Source: an uncultured Paracoccaceae bacterium
Lineage (GTDB): Bacteria; Pseudomonadota; Alphaproteobacteria; Rhodobacterales; Rhodobacteraceae
Length of the DNA stretch: 64,000 nt
Assembly (NCBI GenBank): GCA_951812615.1
Contig: CATOSU010000002.1
Span: forward strand, 682,001 to 746,000
Direction: 5' to 3'
The notes beneath the pieces were generated by a model. The model saw only the letters and a program-made list of their open reading frames with translations, did not search any database and was not told the origin of the DNA. The position numbers and the translations under genes were made by a program. Positions 16,212 through 25,089 of the stretch are shown piece after piece; positions within the stretch are counted from its first letter, which is position 1, and every line of letters starts with the position of its first letter.

Positions 16212-16589
16212 TTAGGCCAGCTCGACTTCGGCGCCAGCTGCTTCCAGCTTGCCTTTGACCTCTTCGGCCTCGTCCTTGGAGACCGCTTCCTTGATCTTGC
16301 CGCCGGCTTCGACCAGTTCCTTGGCTTCTTTCAGGCCAAGGCCGGTCAGTGCGCGAACTTCCTTGATCACGTTGATCTTGGATGCGCCGGCGTTCTTCAG
16401 AACGACGTCAAACTCGGTCTTTTCCTCTTCGGCTGCGGCGCCAGCGCCGTCTGCCGGACCGGCCATCATCACTGCGCCGCCAGCAGCGGGCTCGATGCCG
16501 TATTCGTCCTTGAGGATGGTTTTCAGTTCCTGTGCTTCCAGCAGGGTCAGACCAACGATCTCTTCTGCCAGTTTCTTCAGATCAGCCAT
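16212..16589 (-). CDS. rplL: 50S ribosomal protein L7/L12
   Basis: The 125-aa acidic protein has an N-terminal dimerisation helix ([20 protein letters not shown]), an Ala/Gly-rich hinge and the conserved C-terminal domain ([20 protein letters not shown]...). It forms the ribosomal stalk that recruits translational GTPases. It lies 78 bp downstream of rplJ, as usual, and is followed by a terminator. Confidence 0.98.
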   Translation of the reverse strand: MADLKKLAEEIVGLTLLEAQELKTILKDEYGIEPAAGGAVMMAGPADGAGAAAEEEKTEFDVVLKNAGASKINVIKEVRALTGLGLKEAKELVEAGGKIKEAVSKDEAEEVKGKLEAAGAEVELA

Positions 16590-16667
16590 TTTATCAGCTC
16601 TTTCCGTTTTGATGTGTGTTCCAACGTCCGGGGTTCCCCGTAACGCCGGTCTATCCGTTGCTGTCGC

Positions 16668-17186
16668 TTACGCGGCTTCCGCCTTCTCTTCGATGGTCGA
16701 AAGAATGCTTGCGATGTTGCTTGCAGGTGCGCCAATGGCACCGGCGATGTTCGAAGCAGGCGCGCCGATGCAGCCGACGATGGAGGCAATGAGCTCCTCG
16801 CGCGACGGCATTTTCGACACGGTTTCGACACCGGCCCGGTCCAGAAGGTTCTCACCCATTGCACCGCCAAGAATTTCGAACTTCTTGTTCTCCTTGGCAT
16901 AGTCCTCGGCGACCTTGGCCGCAGCCACGGGGTCCTCGGAATAGGTCAGAACGGTCATCCCCGTCAGCAGGTCACCAATGGATTGGCATGGCTTTCCTTC
17001 GAGGGCGATTTTGGCGAGCCTGTTCTTGGCAACACGCACAGACCCGCCCGCTTCGCGTGCACGCGCGCGCAGGTCCTGCATTTCAGCAACTGTCAGACCG
17101 ACGTAGTGGGCAACCACTACGACGCCAGAGCTTTCGAAGATCTGGCCGAGTTCCTCGACCACTTTCTCTTTCTGGGCTCTATCCAC
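16668..17186 (-). CDS. rplJ: 50S ribosomal protein L10
   Basis: The 172-aa protein starts at the GTG at 17186 ([17 protein letters not shown]), with a GGAG ribosome site nine bases upstream. A longer open frame to 17393 is just leader. It contains the L10 core ([30 protein letters not shown]) and an Ala-rich C-terminal helix that binds L7/L12 dimers. L10 is the classical translational autoregulator of its own operon, and the leader hairpin at 17204-17223 is a candidate target. Confidence 0.97.
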   Translation of the reverse strand: MDRAQKEKVVEELGQIFESSGVVVVAHYVGLTVAEMQDLRARAREAGGSVRVAKNRLAKIALEGKPCQSIGDLLTGMTVLTYSEDPVAAAKVAEDYAKENKKFEILGGAMGENLLDRAGVETVSKMPSREELIASIVGCIGAPASNIAGAIGAPASNIASILSTIEEKAEAA

Positions 17187-17203
17187 AGTTTCACTCCAAT
17201 TGT

Positions 17204-17250
17204 GGGACAGGCGAACCTGTCCCGGCTTCGTCTGCCGGCAAAACGCCGGC
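17204..17250 (-). promoter_or_regulatory. structured rplJ leader, candidate L10-binding region
   Basis: On the minus strand two hairpins precede rplJ. At 17204-17223 is GGGACAGG-UUCG-CCUGUCCC, a perfect 8-bp stem with a stable UUCG tetraloop, ending 17 bp before the GTG start. Upstream at 17234-17250 GCCGGC pairs across a GUUUU loop. L10 leaders elsewhere bind L10-L12 to repress translation; that role here is inferred. The rest of 17187-17573 shows no gene. Confidence 0.6.
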
Positions 17251-17573
17251 GGTCTGGTCCATTTTACGGGGCTCAGCCAAAATACCAGGAGCCCGTTCAG
17301 GACTCCGGAAATCTGGTCTCTTTCCCGTCTCAGGCAGGAATTATGGAACCGGATGGATCCACCCACCGTCTTGGACGAAACGCAAACCGCCACACGAAGG
17401 AATCGCGCGCCGCTTTGCGAAACCGTCTATTAGGAACTTGCATGCGGTTTGCCAAGGACTAATTTTCCCGGCCTCGGGTGAACACCTGAAAATGAACGGC
17501 AGGCCCCAGAAAACGCTGGACAGGCGCGGACCGGGCCACTTGTACTGCTGCTGCGCGGCAAGAGGAGAAACCG

Positions 17574-19061
17574 ATGACTGCATCTGCCCCCGATATCGTC
17601 TATTTCGGCGACAGCCTGAGCGATGACGGAAATCTCTATGCCGCAACCGATGGTATACTTCCGGATCTCATCCGGAACGCGCTGGGTGGTGAAACCAACT
17701 CCGCCAGTGACGGGTTCGTGCACAGCGAATACACCGCACTGCTGACCGGGCTGGAGGTTGAAAACTACGCGGTCGGTGCGGCTCAGGCCGAGGGCGAATA
17801 CCTGCTGGGCGAAGTGCTGGACGATTTCGGGCTGGAAGGTTTCATCACCGTTCCCCCCGACGATCCGGGCCTTGATTTCGACATCAATCTTGGCGGGCAG
17901 ATCGACCGGTTCGAAGCCGATTATGCGGGGACCGACCTGTCGGAGACCACCGCCGTACTTCTGATCGGGGCCAACGATTACGGCGCAATCGATACCGACA
18001 GCCCGACGGTCATATCAGATGCGATCGCCACGCTGACGGGGACGGTCAGCAGCACGGTAGGCGCTGCGATCGACCTGTTGCAGGCCGGGGTCGGCACGGT
18101 TGTGATTTCGAACCTGCCTTCGACCTCCTTCTTTCCGGCCTTCTACGACACCGACCCGCTGGAAGCGCTGGTTGCCAACCTGGTGTTCGAGGCGCACAAC
18201 AACCTCATCAGTTCGGTGGTGGACACTCTGAATTCGCTCGGCGCCGATGTGCAGTTGCTGGACACTCAGGCGATTGCCTATGCGATCTCCGAGGATCCGA
18301 CCGGGTTTGGTCTGATCGCACCCTATCTGGACACCCAGCAGGACAGCGATGTGCTGGATGATTTCGACAACGATCAGGTGGCATTCTGGGATGACGTACA
18401 CCCGTCAACGGCAACACACGGCGTTCTTGGGGCGCATAACGCACATGTCATCGAAGGCAATCCGGTTGAGGCGCTGACGGACAATAACGACACCGACACC
18501 TTCGGTGCGGATGACAGCCTGATCCTTGCTTATGGCGGAGACGACGACCTGTCCGCGGGCGGCGGCGACGATATCGGCTTCGGCGGCACCGGAAACGACA
18601 CACTGCGGGGCGAGGATGATGACGATATCCTGTCCGGTGGTGCGGACGACGACCTGTTGACCGGCGGCACCGGTTCGGACGTGCTGGACGGTGACGGCGG
18701 TGACGACATCATCCGCGGCAATGGCGGTCGGGACGTTCTGATTGACGGACTTGGCAGCGATACACTGAGCGGCGGCGGCGGCAATGACACATTCGTGTTT
18801 ACCCAGGCCAGCCTGATCGGAGGCACCGACGGCACGGACAGCGACACGTTCGACGGCGACGGCGGTACGGACACGCTCTATCTTGTGCTGGACTCGGCCC
18901 TGTCGGCGTTGGCCGACGTCGATCTGGGGGCAGCCCTGTCGCAACTGGGCCTATCCATCAGCAACATCGAGATCGTGGAGATCCTTGAAACCCGTGACGC
19001 CCTGTCAGACCTGTCCGGCGAGGATTGGTACGCCGAGGCCGATGTCTGGGGCCTGATCTGA
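17574..19061 (+). CDS. GDSL/SGNH hydrolase with RTX calcium-binding repeats
   Basis: The 495-aa acidic protein has an N-terminal SGNH hydrolase domain (1-300) with block I FGDSLSD (Ser14), block III GANDY and block V DDVHPS (Asp-x-x-His-type). From about 320 to 415 it carries glycine-aspartate nonapeptide repeats (GGDDDL, GGTGNDTLRG, GGADDDLLTGG, GGTGSDVLDG, GNGGRDVLIDG, GGGGNDTF). There is no signal peptide, so type I secretion is likely, as for other RTX esterases/lipases. No ABC/HlyD exporter genes are adjacent. It stands divergently between rplJ and rplA, splitting the usual ribosomal cluster. Confidence 0.88.
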   Translation: MTASAPDIVYFGDSLSDDGNLYAATDGILPDLIRNALGGETNSASDGFVHSEYTALLTGLEVENYAVGAAQAEGEYLLGEVLDDFGLEGFITVPPDDPGLDFDINLGGQIDRFEADYAGTDLSETTAVLLIGANDYGAIDTDSPTVISDAIATLTGTVSSTVGAAIDLLQAGVGTVVISNLPSTSFFPAFYDTDPLEALVANLVFEAHNNLISSVVDTLNSLGADVQLLDTQAIAYAISEDPTGFGLIAPYLDTQQDSDVLDDFDNDQVAFWDDVHPSTATHGVLGAHNAHVIEGNPVEALTDNNDTDTFGADDSLILAYGGDDDLSAGGGDDIGFGGTGNDTLRGEDDDDILSGGADDDLLTGGTGSDVLDGDGGDDIIRGNGGRDVLIDGLGSDTLSGGGGNDTFVFTQASLIGGTDGTDSDTFDGDGGTDTLYLVLDSALSALADVDLGAALSQLGLSISNIEIVEILETRDALSDLSGEDWYAEADVWGLI

Positions 19062-19099
19062 CGATCCCCGGTGAAACGCGCAGGTTTCGAGGCGAAACG

Positions 19100-19127
19100 A
19101 AAAGGGGCACCGGAAAACCGGCGCCCC
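19100..19127 (-). terminator. Rho-independent terminator of rplKA
   Basis: On the minus strand GGGGCGCCGG pairs with CCGGTGCCCC (one G-T pair) around a TTTT loop (19104-19127), followed by TTTT. It lies 26 bp after rplA and separates rplKA from the convergent hydrolase gene. Confidence 0.85.
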
Positions 19128-19152
19128 AAACTGTTCTTATCGCTTGCGCGAC

Positions 19153-19851
19153 TTACTCGGCGCTGGCGTTGCCCACATCGAGGCTGACGCCCGGCCCCAT
19201 GGTCGAGGCCAGCGAGATTTTCTTCATATAAGTGCCCTTTGCGCCGGACGGCTTGGCCCGCGCAACGGCGCTGATAAAGGCGCGCACGTTCTCGGCCAGC
19301 TTGTCGGCCTCAAACGATGCCTTGCCGACACCGGCATGCACCACCCCGGCCTTTTCGGCTTTGAACTGAACCTCGCCGCCCTTGGCGTTCTTGACCGCGT
19401 CGGTCACATCCATGGTCACGGTGCCGACCTTGGGGTTCGGCATCAGGTTCCGTGGGCCAAGGATCTTACCCAGACGGCCGACGATCGGCATCATATCCGG
19501 GGTCGCGATGCAGCGATCGAACTCGATCGTACCGCCCTGAATGGTTTCCATCAGGTCCTCGGCGCCGACAATGTCCGCCCCGGCGGCCTGCGCCTCTTCG
19601 GCCTTCGGCCCACGGGCAAAAACAGCGACGCGGACAGTTTTGCCGGTGCCGTTCGGCAGGCCGACCACACCGCGAACCATCTGGTCCGCATGGCGCGGGT
19701 CAACGCCCAGGTTCATAGAAATCTCGACCGTTTCGTCAAACTTGGCGTTGGCGTTCGCCTTGACCAGTTCAACCGCCTCCTCGACTGTCAGGTTATCCTT
19801 GCCGGCGAAAGCTTCGCGCGCGGCGCGGGTCCGTTTTCCGTGCTTTGCCAT
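19153..19851 (-). CDS. rplA: 50S ribosomal protein L1
   Basis: The 232-aa, full-length L1 begins [15 protein letters not shown]. It has the two-domain L1 fold motifs [34 protein letters not shown] and a C-terminal TMGPGVSLD. It forms the mobile L1 stalk near the tRNA exit site and can repress the rplKA mRNA. It begins one base after the rplK stop, so the two are one operon. Confidence 0.98.
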   Translation of the reverse strand: MAKHGKRTRAAREAFAGKDNLTVEEAVELVKANANAKFDETVEISMNLGVDPRHADQMVRGVVGLPNGTGKTVRVAVFARGPKAEEAQAAGADIVGAEDLMETIQGGTIEFDRCIATPDMMPIVGRLGKILGPRNLMPNPKVGTVTMDVTDAVKNAKGGEVQFKAEKAGVVHAGVGKASFEADKLAENVRAFISAVARAKPSGAKGTYMKKISLASTMGPGVSLDVGNASAE

Positions 19852-19852
19852 C

Positions 19853-20278
19853 TTACTTCACCTCAATGCCCATGGAACGGGCCGAGCCCAGGATGATCTG
19901 CATGGCGCCCTCGATGTCGTTGGCGTTCAGATCCTTCATCTTGGCTTCGGCGATTTCTTTCACCTGCGCCGGCGTCACGGTGCCGACGGTTTCGCGCGAC
20001 GGGTTGTTGGCACCCGATTTCACTTTGGCCGCCTTTTTCAGGTAGTACGACGCCGGGGGCGTCTTGATGTCCATGGTAAAGGACTTATCCTGATAATAGG
20101 TGATCACGGTCGGACACGGCGCGCCGGGCTCCATTTCCTGCGTCTTGGCGTTGAACGCTTTGCAGAATTCCATGATGTTGATGCCGCGCTGACCCAGCGC
20201 CGGACCAACCGGCGGGGACGGGTTTGCCTGCCCGGCCGGCACCTGCAACTTCATGGTGCCTGCGAGTTTCTTGGCCAT
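19853..20278 (-). CDS. rplK: 50S ribosomal protein L11
   Basis: The 141-aa protein starts at the ATG at 20278 ([20 protein letters not shown]), the standard N-terminus; an open frame further upstream is not part of the gene. The proline-rich [20 protein letters not shown] segment that contacts the GTPase-associated centre is intact. It is co-transcribed with rplA with a one-base gap. Confidence 0.98.
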   Translation of the reverse strand: MAKKLAGTMKLQVPAGQANPSPPVGPALGQRGINIMEFCKAFNAKTQEMEPGAPCPTVITYYQDKSFTMDIKTPPASYYLKKAAKVKSGANNPSRETVGTVTPAQVKEIAEAKMKDLNANDIEGAMQIILGSARSMGIEVK

Positions 20279-20479
20279 TTGACCACTCCTTTTACAGCAT
20301 CCCGCGCATCGCGATGCGGGGACAGGTTTTTGCCCGTGGTCCGGTGCCGCCACGCGTGGCGGCCGCCTCCCACGTCTTCGAGTCGCGCACGCGCGACCGG
20401 CGCGGCATACGCCCGGATCGACGATAATGCAAGGGCCGTGGCGTCTTGCACATCCCTGTGCCGGCCCTAAGCTGCCTGA

Positions 20480-20920
20480 ATGACCCGAACACCAAGGCAA
20501 GTGATGGAAACCTACCTTCTGGAGGTTGGCAGCAAGGGCCGGTTCGAGCTGATCCCGGAACTTGCCCTGCCGGACATGGTGGACGAGGCCAACCGCGCCT
20601 TTGGCGGCCCGCCCGGGCGCGACGGGCTGATCGCGCACGCCAAGGGGTTCCGCCGGGCATTCGGTGACCTCGAAATGCGCATTGACCGCATCGTGGCGGG
20701 GGACGACGAGGTCATGGCATGGTGGTCCTTCACCGGCACGCAAACCCGGCGCTGGCTGAACCGGGATCCCTCCGGCAAGCCCCTGTCCGGCACGGTATTC
20801 AGCTTTTTCGAACTGAAAGATCACCGGATCAGCCGCTACCGGCTCTGGCTTTGTGCCATGTTCGACCCGCCAGTAGTGTTTGACTCGACCCGCCCCGGGG
20901 ATTTCTTCGGCCGGGAATAA
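20480..20920 (+). CDS. SnoaL-like / NTF2-fold protein
   Basis: The 146-aa protein resembles SnoaL-type polyketide cyclase/ester-cyclase domains: helix-rich N-terminus, [40 protein letters not shown] and [20 protein letters not shown]. Such proteins are small cytoplasmic cone-fold enzymes or ligand binders with very varied functions, so no reaction can be assigned. It is divergent from rplK across a 200-bp spacer and precedes the cyclase gene in the same direction. Confidence 0.7.
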   Translation: MTRTPRQVMETYLLEVGSKGRFELIPELALPDMVDEANRAFGGPPGRDGLIAHAKGFRRAFGDLEMRIDRIVAGDDEVMAWWSFTGTQTRRWLNRDPSGKPLSGTVFSFFELKDHRISRYRLWLCAMFDPPVVFDSTRPGDFFGRE

Positions 20921-21007
20921 ATGCGGACACGATGCGGTTCGAAATCGATGGGTCGGTCAAGACCGCAATTGTGCTAGGGTATCCGGAAGGAAGCCGGGAA
21001 CCATCAC

Positions 21008-22882
21008 TTGGAACGGAAGCTGGTCACGATCGTTGCCGCGGATATCGCCGGGTTTTCCCGGCTGGTCGGCGTGGACGAAGAGGCCACGCTGGCTGCGTTG
21101 CGGGAGATTCGGAACACTCTGGTCGACCCGCTGATCGCACAGCATGACGGCCGGATCGCCAACACGGCCAGTGACAGCCTGCTGGTTGAATTTGCCAGCC
21201 CCGTGGAGGCGACGCGCTGCGCCGTCGCGGTGCAGGCCGGTATGGCGGGCCGCAATACTGCCCTCCCGGAAGACCGCCGGATCGAATTCCGGATCGGCAT
21301 CAACCTCGGCGATGTGGTCGACAATGGCGGGGATCTTCTGGGCGACGGTGTGAACATCGCGGCCCGGCTCGAGGCCCTGGCCCCGCCCGGCGGCATTATC
21401 GTCAGCCGCGCCATCCGCGATCAGGTCCGCGACCGGATCGATCTGCCGCTTGCCGATCTGGGTGAGGTCGAGGTCAAGAACATCACCCGCGCCGTCCGGG
21501 CGTTTCAGGTGCTGGGCGAAGGCGACGCGCCGGTTGCGGTTCCCGCCCGGGCTACGCGCCTCCGCCTGCCCCTGCTGATGGCCGCTGCCGCGGCGCTGGC
21601 CGTGGCCGTCGGTGTCTGGGTTTTCGTGCAGCGCCCGGATTTCACCCCTGTCGATCCGGCCGAAATGGCGCTGGAACTGCCGGCCAAGCCAGCGATTGCC
21701 GTGCTCCCGTTCGAAACCCGCGGTGACGATGCCGCGCGCGACTGGATCGCCGACGGGATCACCGAGAGCATCATTTCGACGCTCTCACAGGCCCCCGACA
21801 TGATCGTGATCGCCCGCTCCACGATCCTGAAATACAAGGACACCGTCGTCGACACAGCCCAGGTCTCCCGCGATCTCGGGGTGCGCTACGTGCTCAGCGG
21901 CAGCGTCCTGACCGTCGGTGACACGATCCGGGTGACAACCGAACTGGCGGATGCCGTCGAGGGCAAACAGATCTGGTCGCTGCAGAAAGAAAGCACACAG
22001 GACAATCTGCTGACCCTGCTCGACGGGCTGTCGCAAAAGGTGTTCGAGGAAATGTCGGTCTCACTCACCGTCGGTGAAGGCACCCGCAACTGGATCGAAC
22101 TGGCCGGCGGGTTCGACAATTACGTCACCGTCATCAATGGCCGCGCCGAATTCCAGAAGTTCAGCCCGGAGGGCCACGCCAAAGCAGAGCGCCTGTGGTC
22201 CGGTTTGCTGGCGGATAACCCGGACCAGGCCTTTGCCAACTACCTCATGGGGTATCTGCATTGGCAAAAGGTCGTCATGAGGCTCAGTACCAACCCGGCG
22301 GCAGATTGGGCGGAAGCCGGGCGATTGGCGCGGCGGGCACTGGAACTTCGGGAGTTCGGAGACTTTTACACGCTGGCCGCGGTCCTGGCTCTGGAAGAAT
22401 ACCGGCATGACGACGCGATTGCCCTCGCCGACAAGGCGGTTGCGCTTGCACCAAGTAGCGCCGACACGAACGCGCTTGCGGGCATGGTCAAAGCCACGAG
22501 CGGGCAGACCCGCGAAGGACTGGAGTTGATGGAACTGGGCATGCGACTGGAACCGGATTACCCGGGATGGCTGCCCGCGCCGGTCAATTTCGCGCGGCTG
22601 GAACTGGGCCGCTATGACCAAGCCGAGCAACTGGCGACCGAGGTGCTGGCTTCAGACATACGGGATGTGCGCGCAAAGCCGTTTGCCGCTGCCGTTCTGA
22701 CCGCGGTCGCCGTATTTGAGGGTGACCTGACCGCAGCACAGAAACGCGCGCGCCGGCTAACAGAGATCTTTCCAAAGGCAAGCGCGGCGAACGCGCGCCA
22801 GATCAGGCGCGCCTACAAAAATCAAGTTTTCGTTGAGCGTTACATCGACGCCCTGGTCCAGGCCGGCATCCCCGAGAACTGA
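21008..22882 (+). CDS. class III adenylate/guanylate cyclase with FlgO/TolB-like and TPR domains
   Basis: The 624-aa product starts at a TTG at 21008 (MERKLVTIVAADIAGFSRLV). Residues 1-165 form a CHD cyclase catalytic domain with the first metal Asp in AADIAGFS, the second in INLGDVVD and GDGVNIAARLEALA. A transmembrane helix (about 182-206) follows. Then comes a FlgO/TolB-N-like domain (IAVLPFETRGDD, LGVRYVLSGSV). TPR-type helical repeats fill the C-terminus. This layout is common in alphaproteobacteria; it probably makes cAMP at the inner membrane with a periplasmic sensing part. The odd start codon is supported by the conserved N-terminus. Confidence 0.85.
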   Translation: MERKLVTIVAADIAGFSRLVGVDEEATLAALREIRNTLVDPLIAQHDGRIANTASDSLLVEFASPVEATRCAVAVQAGMAGRNTALPEDRRIEFRIGINLGDVVDNGGDLLGDGVNIAARLEALAPPGGIIVSRAIRDQVRDRIDLPLADLGEVEVKNITRAVRAFQVLGEGDAPVAVPARATRLRLPLLMAAAAALAVAVGVWVFVQRPDFTPVDPAEMALELPAKPAIAVLPFETRGDDAARDWIADGITESIISTLSQAPDMIVIARSTILKYKDTVVDTAQVSRDLGVRYVLSGSVLTVGDTIRVTTELADAVEGKQIWSLQKESTQDNLLTLLDGLSQKVFEEMSVSLTVGEGTRNWIELAGGFDNYVTVINGRAEFQKFSPEGHAKAERLWSGLLADNPDQAFANYLMGYLHWQKVVMRLSTNPAADWAEAGRLARRALELREFGDFYTLAAVLALEEYRHDDAIALADKAVALAPSSADTNALAGMVKATSGQTREGLELMELGMRLEPDYPGWLPAPVNFARLELGRYDQAEQLATEVLASDIRDVRAKPFAAAVLTAVAVFEGDLTAAQKRARRLTEIFPKASAANARQIRRAYKNQVFVERYIDALVQAGIPEN

Positions 22883-22899
22883 CCGGTTTCCTGTGAGCC

Positions 22900-23433
22900 T
22901 CAGCTCTGCTTGGTCACCTGAGTGTATTCCAGTTCCACCGGCGTTTCGCGGCCAAAGATCGACACCGACACTTTCAGACGTTGGGCGTCGTCGTCGACCT
23001 CTTCGATCATACCGTCGAAATCCTCGAACGGGCCGTCGTTGACCTTGACCTTCTCGCCCACCTCGAAATGGATCAGCGTACGCGGTGCTTCTTCGCCTTC
23101 CTGAACCCGGTTCAGGATCTGGTTCACCTCGGCATCGCGCATCGGCATCGGACGGCCCTGCGGCCCAAGGAACCCGGTGACGCGGTTGATGTTGTTGATC
23201 AGGTGATAGCCCTGATCCGACATTTCCATATGCACCAGCACATAGCCCGGCATGAAGCGCCGTTCGGTCGTGACCTTTTTGCCCCGGCGGACCTCGATCA
23301 CTTCCTCGGTCGGAACCAGAACTTCGTCAATGTCTTCCTCCAGACCCTGTTCTTCCACCGAGGTGCGGATCTGTTCGGCGATTTTCTTCTCGAAATTCGA
23401 GAGCACGCTGACCGAGTACCACCGTTTCGCCAT
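22900..23433 (-). CDS. nusG: transcription termination/antitermination protein NusG
   Basis: The 177-aa protein starts at the ATG at 23433 ([20 protein letters not shown]). It has the NGN domain ([20 protein letters not shown]) and a C-terminal KOW domain ([19 protein letters not shown]). It couples RNA polymerase to Rho or the ribosome. The gene precedes rplKA, but 2.6 kb of opposing genes separate them, and a GST gene separates it from secE. Confidence 0.98.
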   Translation of the reverse strand: MAKRWYSVSVLSNFEKKIAEQIRTSVEEQGLEEDIDEVLVPTEEVIEVRRGKKVTTERRFMPGYVLVHMEMSDQGYHLINNINRVTGFLGPQGRPMPMRDAEVNQILNRVQEGEEAPRTLIHFEVGEKVKVNDGPFEDFDGMIEEVDDDAQRLKVSVSIFGRETPVELEYTQVTKQS

Positions 23434-23590
23434 TTGCCGTATCGTCCTTGTGTTTTGCGCTCTTGGCGTCTGTCTATCCGGAACAAAAAAGCGGCGCGCA
23501 ACTCGAATCGCCGCGCGCCTCATCCGTGATGACGGCCCGTTTAGCGCGGCGGAGGCAGCGAATCAAGGGCAGCACCCGCTGCGATTTCAC

Positions 23591-24388
23591 TCAGCACAGG
23601 CCCAAAGCCGCATCCGACGCCGTCCCGGAATACTTGTCCCGCGGTGGCCAGGGCCGGGACTGCCAATCCGGCTCAAAGGTAAAACTCGACACGTTGCGCC
23701 CGTCGGGCAACGCGCCGTTGCCGGTGCCCAGCGCATAATCATAGTAAAGTTTCACAATTTCTTCGCGGGTCACCTGAGCGGTTGCCGGATGCGCCATGCA
23801 GGCGGCGCGCCACCGGCTGACCCGCCGCAGGTCTGCGTCATCCGGCAAGTCGAAGCCTTCGTAATACTCAAGAAACCAGAACCGTTTGAACATTGGAGTG
23901 AAAACCGCCTCGGCCAGCCCGAAATCTTCAAACAGGAATGGACCTTCGGGACTGTGCTCGCTCAGGAACCCGTCGATATCGCGATAGAGCCCCAGCAGCT
24001 TTTGCCGATGATCATCCCGTTTGTCCGGATCCTGATTCATCACATAAAGATACCCGGCCATCGTGAATGGACCCTCCCGCGCGATCAGCATGGATTCGAT
24101 GGCATGTTCCAAGGGAGTCGCGCGGCGCAGGGGCGATCCGGGCAGGGCCTCGTCGAGGTATCGCAGAATGACGAGGCTTTCCTTGATGATCGCGCCATCC
24201 GGCGTTTCCAGTACCGGCAGGGCGGTCGTTCCGCGGGTCTTGGCCAGCAATTCAGGGTCACGCGGTTTGGTGATGTCGACCACCCGAAACTCGACCGCGT
24301 CCTCAATGCCCCGCAGGGCCAGAAGAATTTCCAGACGCTGAGAAAACGGGCAGACGGGGATGTGATAAACGATGTGCTTTCGGGTCAT
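23591..24388 (-). CDS. glutathione S-transferase family protein
   Basis: The 265-aa protein has an N-terminal thioredoxin fold with a CPFSQR motif (Cys13) in the position of the catalytic Cys of omega/beta-type GSTs, and TALPVLETPDGAIIKESLVI, the cis-Pro and Glu-Ser glutathione-binding segment. An all-helical C-terminal domain follows, with a tail of about 45 residues beyond it. A Cys active site suggests thiol transfer or reductive deglutathionylation rather than classical conjugation. It sits between secE and nusG on the same strand. Confidence 0.85.
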   Translation of the reverse strand: MTRKHIVYHIPVCPFSQRLEILLALRGIEDAVEFRVVDITKPRDPELLAKTRGTTALPVLETPDGAIIKESLVILRYLDEALPGSPLRRATPLEHAIESMLIAREGPFTMAGYLYVMNQDPDKRDDHRQKLLGLYRDIDGFLSEHSPEGPFLFEDFGLAEAVFTPMFKRFWFLEYYEGFDLPDDADLRRVSRWRAACMAHPATAQVTREEIVKLYYDYALGTGNGALPDGRNVSSFTFEPDWQSRPWPPRDKYSGTASDAALGLC

Positions 24389-24812
24389 GTCAGTCAGTCC
24401 TGCGGCGGTCCAGTCAGGCTCAGGTCATTGCGGGCTGTGGATTCTCTTGATGACAGCCATATCCTCGGAAATTCGGAACTGCCCGGCCGCCAAGTCGGCA
24501 CAGGTCCCGTCGATCCCGACCGGCACAGAACAAGCAGATGCCGGGCGGGGTCATCCCCGATTGCCCTGACCGTATGGTCTTTGCTCCGCGGGATAAACAC
24601 GCTTTCGCCGGAGCTTCAGCGATAGTTTCCATCTGGCACAGGAAACGTGACAACGCGCCCGGCCCTTCCGGATGCGCCGTAAGGTGTTCGACTTGATCAG
24701 GCCGCCGGACGAAATGACGAGGATTTTGGAAACTGCCACCGGTGTTCGGCGCACAGATCTTAGAGAGTTTTCGATACGGTCGGGAGGCCTGTCGCGTGAC
24801 CGCCCTGAACGG
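24389..24812. other. intergenic region, possible decayed cupin-like gene
   Basis: This 424-bp gap has no intact gene. On the minus strand one frame around 24520-24615 encodes SGESVFIPRSKDHTVRAIGD, resembling a cupin strand-turn-strand (G-E-x-x-x-x-P-x-x-x-x-H). In-frame stops lie upstream and no companion motif follows, so a pseudogene remnant is possible but weak. No tRNA is visible here. Confidence 0.3.
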
Positions 24813-25010
24813 TCAGCCGAACATGCCGAGAACGGCGGTCAGCCCGCCCCGGATCAGCAGATCGACCAGCGCGAAAAACACCGCCGTCAGCGTGGCCATG
24901 ATAAAGACCATCACCGTTGTCAGAAACACCTCGCGACGGGTCGGCCAGACGACCTTGGAAATCTCGGCGCGGGTTTGCTGAATGAACTGGATCGGGTTGG
25001 TGACGGCCAT
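24813..25010 (-). CDS. secE: preprotein translocase subunit SecE
   Basis: The 65-aa single-span protein begins MAVTNPIQFIQQTRAEISKV with the conserved amphipathic VVWPTRREV segment, followed by one transmembrane helix (TVMVFIMATLTAVFFALVDLLI). This is the usual short alphaproteobacterial SecE. It clamps the two halves of SecY. The ATG at 25010 is chosen because it gives the conserved N-terminus; the upstream open frame is not coding. Confidence 0.96.
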   Translation of the reverse strand: MAVTNPIQFIQQTRAEISKVVWPTRREVFLTTVMVFIMATLTAVFFALVDLLIRGGLTAVLGMFG

Positions 25011-25089
25011 GGGCTGCTGCTCTTTCCTGCGGATAGACCGCCACATAACCGGGCGATGAGACGATTTCAAGGCCGGGTCGCTGCCACGG

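Noticed and set aside
18520-18820. Tandem DNA repeats in the GDSL gene as a separate repeat feature
   Set aside because: The periodicity is explained by the RTX protein repeats and DNA identity between units is low.
19095-19135. Possible CRISPR-like or repeat array near rplA
   Set aside because: It is a single hairpin with a T-tract, i.e. a terminator; no spaced direct repeats were seen anywhere in the window.
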